Part shown: positions 5,226 to 6,190 of the stretch, one piece after another
Numbering within the stretch: the first letter of the stretch is position 1
Layout of the letters: each line of letters opens with the position of its first letter
From: an uncultured Microbacterium sp.
GTDB lineage: Bacteria; Actinomycetota; Actinomycetes; Actinomycetales; Microbacteriaceae
Length of the DNA: 6,190 nt
Direction of reading: 5' to 3'
Assembly: GCA_937988695.1 (NCBI GenBank)
Contig: CALKHM010000126.1
Span: 1 to 6,190 of the forward strand
Position numbers and translations under genes: made by a program
Notes under the pieces: model-generated
What the model was told of the DNA's origin: nothing
Seen by the model: only the letters and a program-made list of their open reading frames with translations
Database searches by the model: none

Positions 5226-5329
5226 TTCGCAGCACTGATGCGAAGCCTCGCGCCCATCGTGGGCACTGGCTGCGACTCCCATCATCCATGTCGGGAGTCG
5301 TCCGGCTCCCGCTCTTCTCGAAGGAGAGC
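5226..5329 (+). promoter_or_regulatory. Hairpin-rich leader of the MetE-like gene, SD within the last stem
   Basis: Four stems follow one another: TTCGCA/TGCGAA (5226-5244), GCCCA/TGGGC (5252-5264), CGACTCCC/GGGAGTCG (5273-5300, 12-base loop) and GCTCTTC/GGAGAGC (5311-5329, one wobble). The last contains most of the Shine-Dalgarno sequence AAGGAG (5321-5326). CGGGAG at 5292-5297 can instead pair with CTCCCG at 5306-5311, an alternative fold excluding the third stem. This is compatible with translational control or an operator in 5273-5300, but no known riboswitch consensus is recognisable. Confidence 0.35.
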
Positions 5330-5330
5330 C

Positions 5331-6143
5331 ATGACCCAGCCCCAGGGCGCACACCTCGTCGGCAGCGTGAACTTCGACGACGCCGAGACCACGATCCGCA
5401 CGGCCGCGGAGGTGCTCGGCAGGCACCTCAAGCGCATCCCCGACGGGGAGGTCGGACCGCGGTTCCACTGGATCATGTTCCAGCCCGACATCCTGGGGCA
5501 GGCAGACGGCATCGAGCGCGTCGGAGACACCCCGATCCCGCTCCGGATGCTGGATGCTCGCCCGCTGCGCGTGGCCGACGACGTCGATCCGGCCTCGATT
5601 GCGTTCCCGCCTCTCGGCTACGCCGATGCCGCGACGTCGTCGTATGCGATCTTCCGGCGTCTGCGCGATGAGGGTGCGGTGCCGGCGGGCACCCGATTCC
5701 AGGTGTCGCTGCCCACGCCTCTCGCGGTCGTCGGCGCGTTCTTCCCCGTCGAGCAGCGTGCGGCCATCGAGCCGGTCTACCGTGCGGCGATGTACCGCGA
5801 GCTCGACGAGATCCTGGAGGCGATCCCGCACAACGACCTTGCGATCCAGTGGGACAACGCCGTGGAGTTCGGCATCATCGAGCGCGTCCAGGGCATCGGC
5901 GGCGACCCCTGGTGGGGCGACGACGTCTGGGCGGGGCTGACCTCCCGCTCGGCCGAGCAGGCTGACCGGGTGCCGGCCGACGTCGAGGTCGGCTTCCACC
6001 TCTGCTACGGGGATGTCGCCGAGAAGCACTTCGTCGAGCCGGTCGATGCCGGCAACCTCGTGCGCTTCGCGAACCTGCTGGCCGAGGCATCCACTCGCCG
6101 CATCGACTGGATCCATCTGCCGGTGCCGATCGAGCGTGACGAC
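5331..6143 (+). CDS. MetE/UROD-like single-domain protein, truncated by the contig end
   Basis: The first 271 residues are present. The protein resembles the single-domain relatives of cobalamin-independent methionine synthase, a TIM-barrel family that binds zinc and transfers methyl groups to thiols. Visible signs are the N-terminal HLVGSV (8-13), RIPDGEVGPRFHWI (35-48), a barrel strand AIQWDNAVEF (171-180) and HLCYGD at 223-228, whose His-x-Cys matches the first two zinc ligands of MetE. The remaining ligands would lie beyond the end. Substrate is unknown; many relatives have no tested activity, so methionine synthesis is inference. The ATG at 5331 is chosen for its Shine-Dalgarno AAGGAGAG at 5321-5328 and for the family-like N-terminus; an in-frame extension back to 5166 has no such support. 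Codon 272 is half adapter, and the apparent following residues IGRAHV are adapter-encoded. Confidence 0.78.
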
Positions 6144-6144
6144 G

Positions 6145-6190
6145 AGATCGGAAGAGCACACGTCTGAACTCCAGTCACGCCAATATCTCG
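6145..6190 (+). other. Illumina TruSeq adapter with index GCCAAT (sequencing artefact)
   Basis: From AGATCGGAAGAGC at 6145 to CCAGTCAC ending at 6178 the sequence equals the 34-base TruSeq indexed adapter stem. Bases 6179-6184 are GCCAAT, TruSeq index 6, and 6185-6190 are ATCTCG, the start of the flow-cell arm that follows the index. Base 6145 may be genomic or the ligation A. Nothing from here on belongs to the organism, so the window ends at a contig edge. Confidence 0.98.

Noticed and set aside
5071..5352. A 94-residue N-terminal extension of lactate dehydrogenase
   Set aside because: LDH proteins begin near SVIENSKLTVVGAG; the extension crosses the promoter repeat and is not protein-like.
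5181..6161. A 326-residue minus-strand frame beginning MCSSDL
   Set aside because: Its start lies inside the sequencing adapter and the rest is antisense to the MetE-like gene.
1..6190. A novel defence, mobile or biosynthetic system
   Set aside because: The complete genes are housekeeping or isolated unknowns with separate promoters; no cluster of co-directional, overlapping unknown genes or mobile hallmarks is present.

Overview
The window reads as chromosomal DNA of a high-GC Gram-positive bacterium, most likely Microbacteriaceae (Microbacterium-like). Supporting signs are the very high GC with G/C at third codon positions, a ClpC-type unfoldase, a stand-alone GNAT-type N-acetylglutamate synthase of the actinobacterial ArgA kind, and several genes that appear to be leaderless. 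The family assignment is inference from protein style, not from a search.

Layout: (1) 2-382 is the 3' end of clpC, followed by a strong hairpin terminator. (2) 506-1006 is argA, amino-acid N-acetyltransferase, the first step of arginine synthesis. (3) 1069-1833 is a membrane-anchored protein with a Pro/Gly/Ser/Thr-rich linker and a cysteine-containing extracytoplasmic domain. (4) 1834-2177 is a gene-free, locally less GC-rich stretch with repeated GTCCCC words, several hairpins and a terminator-like long stem; it could encode a small RNA. (5) 2178-2582 is a small protein of uncertain function, convergent with (6) radA at 2592-3956 on the minus strand. (7) 3957-4119 holds a long, almost perfect hairpin and a G-quadruplex motif. 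(8) 4120-5070 is an L-lactate dehydrogenase gene on the minus strand. (9) 5071-5330 is a divergent intergenic region with a 21-bp tandem repeat and a run of hairpins that ends by covering a Shine-Dalgarno sequence. (10) 5331-6143 is the start of a single-domain MetE/UROD-like protein (cobalamin-independent methionine synthase-like). (11) 6145-6190 is not genomic: it is an Illumina TruSeq adapter with index GCCAAT.

The genes are mostly housekeeping and do not form one pathway or operon. Each has its own promoter-like element or is separated by hairpins. The most regular regulatory signal is a TANNCT -10 hexamer followed by exactly six bases and then the start codon, seen upstream of argA, the membrane protein, the 134-aa protein and radA. 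This implies leaderless transcripts and fixes their start codons. The MetE-like gene is the exception, with a Shine-Dalgarno site and a structured leader.

I see no CRISPR array, tRNA, rRNA, transposase, phage gene or defence system. The clearest unexpected item is the assembly artefact at the right end. The most plausible biology worth testing is the structured stretch 1860-2130 and the hairpin-rich leader 5173-5329.
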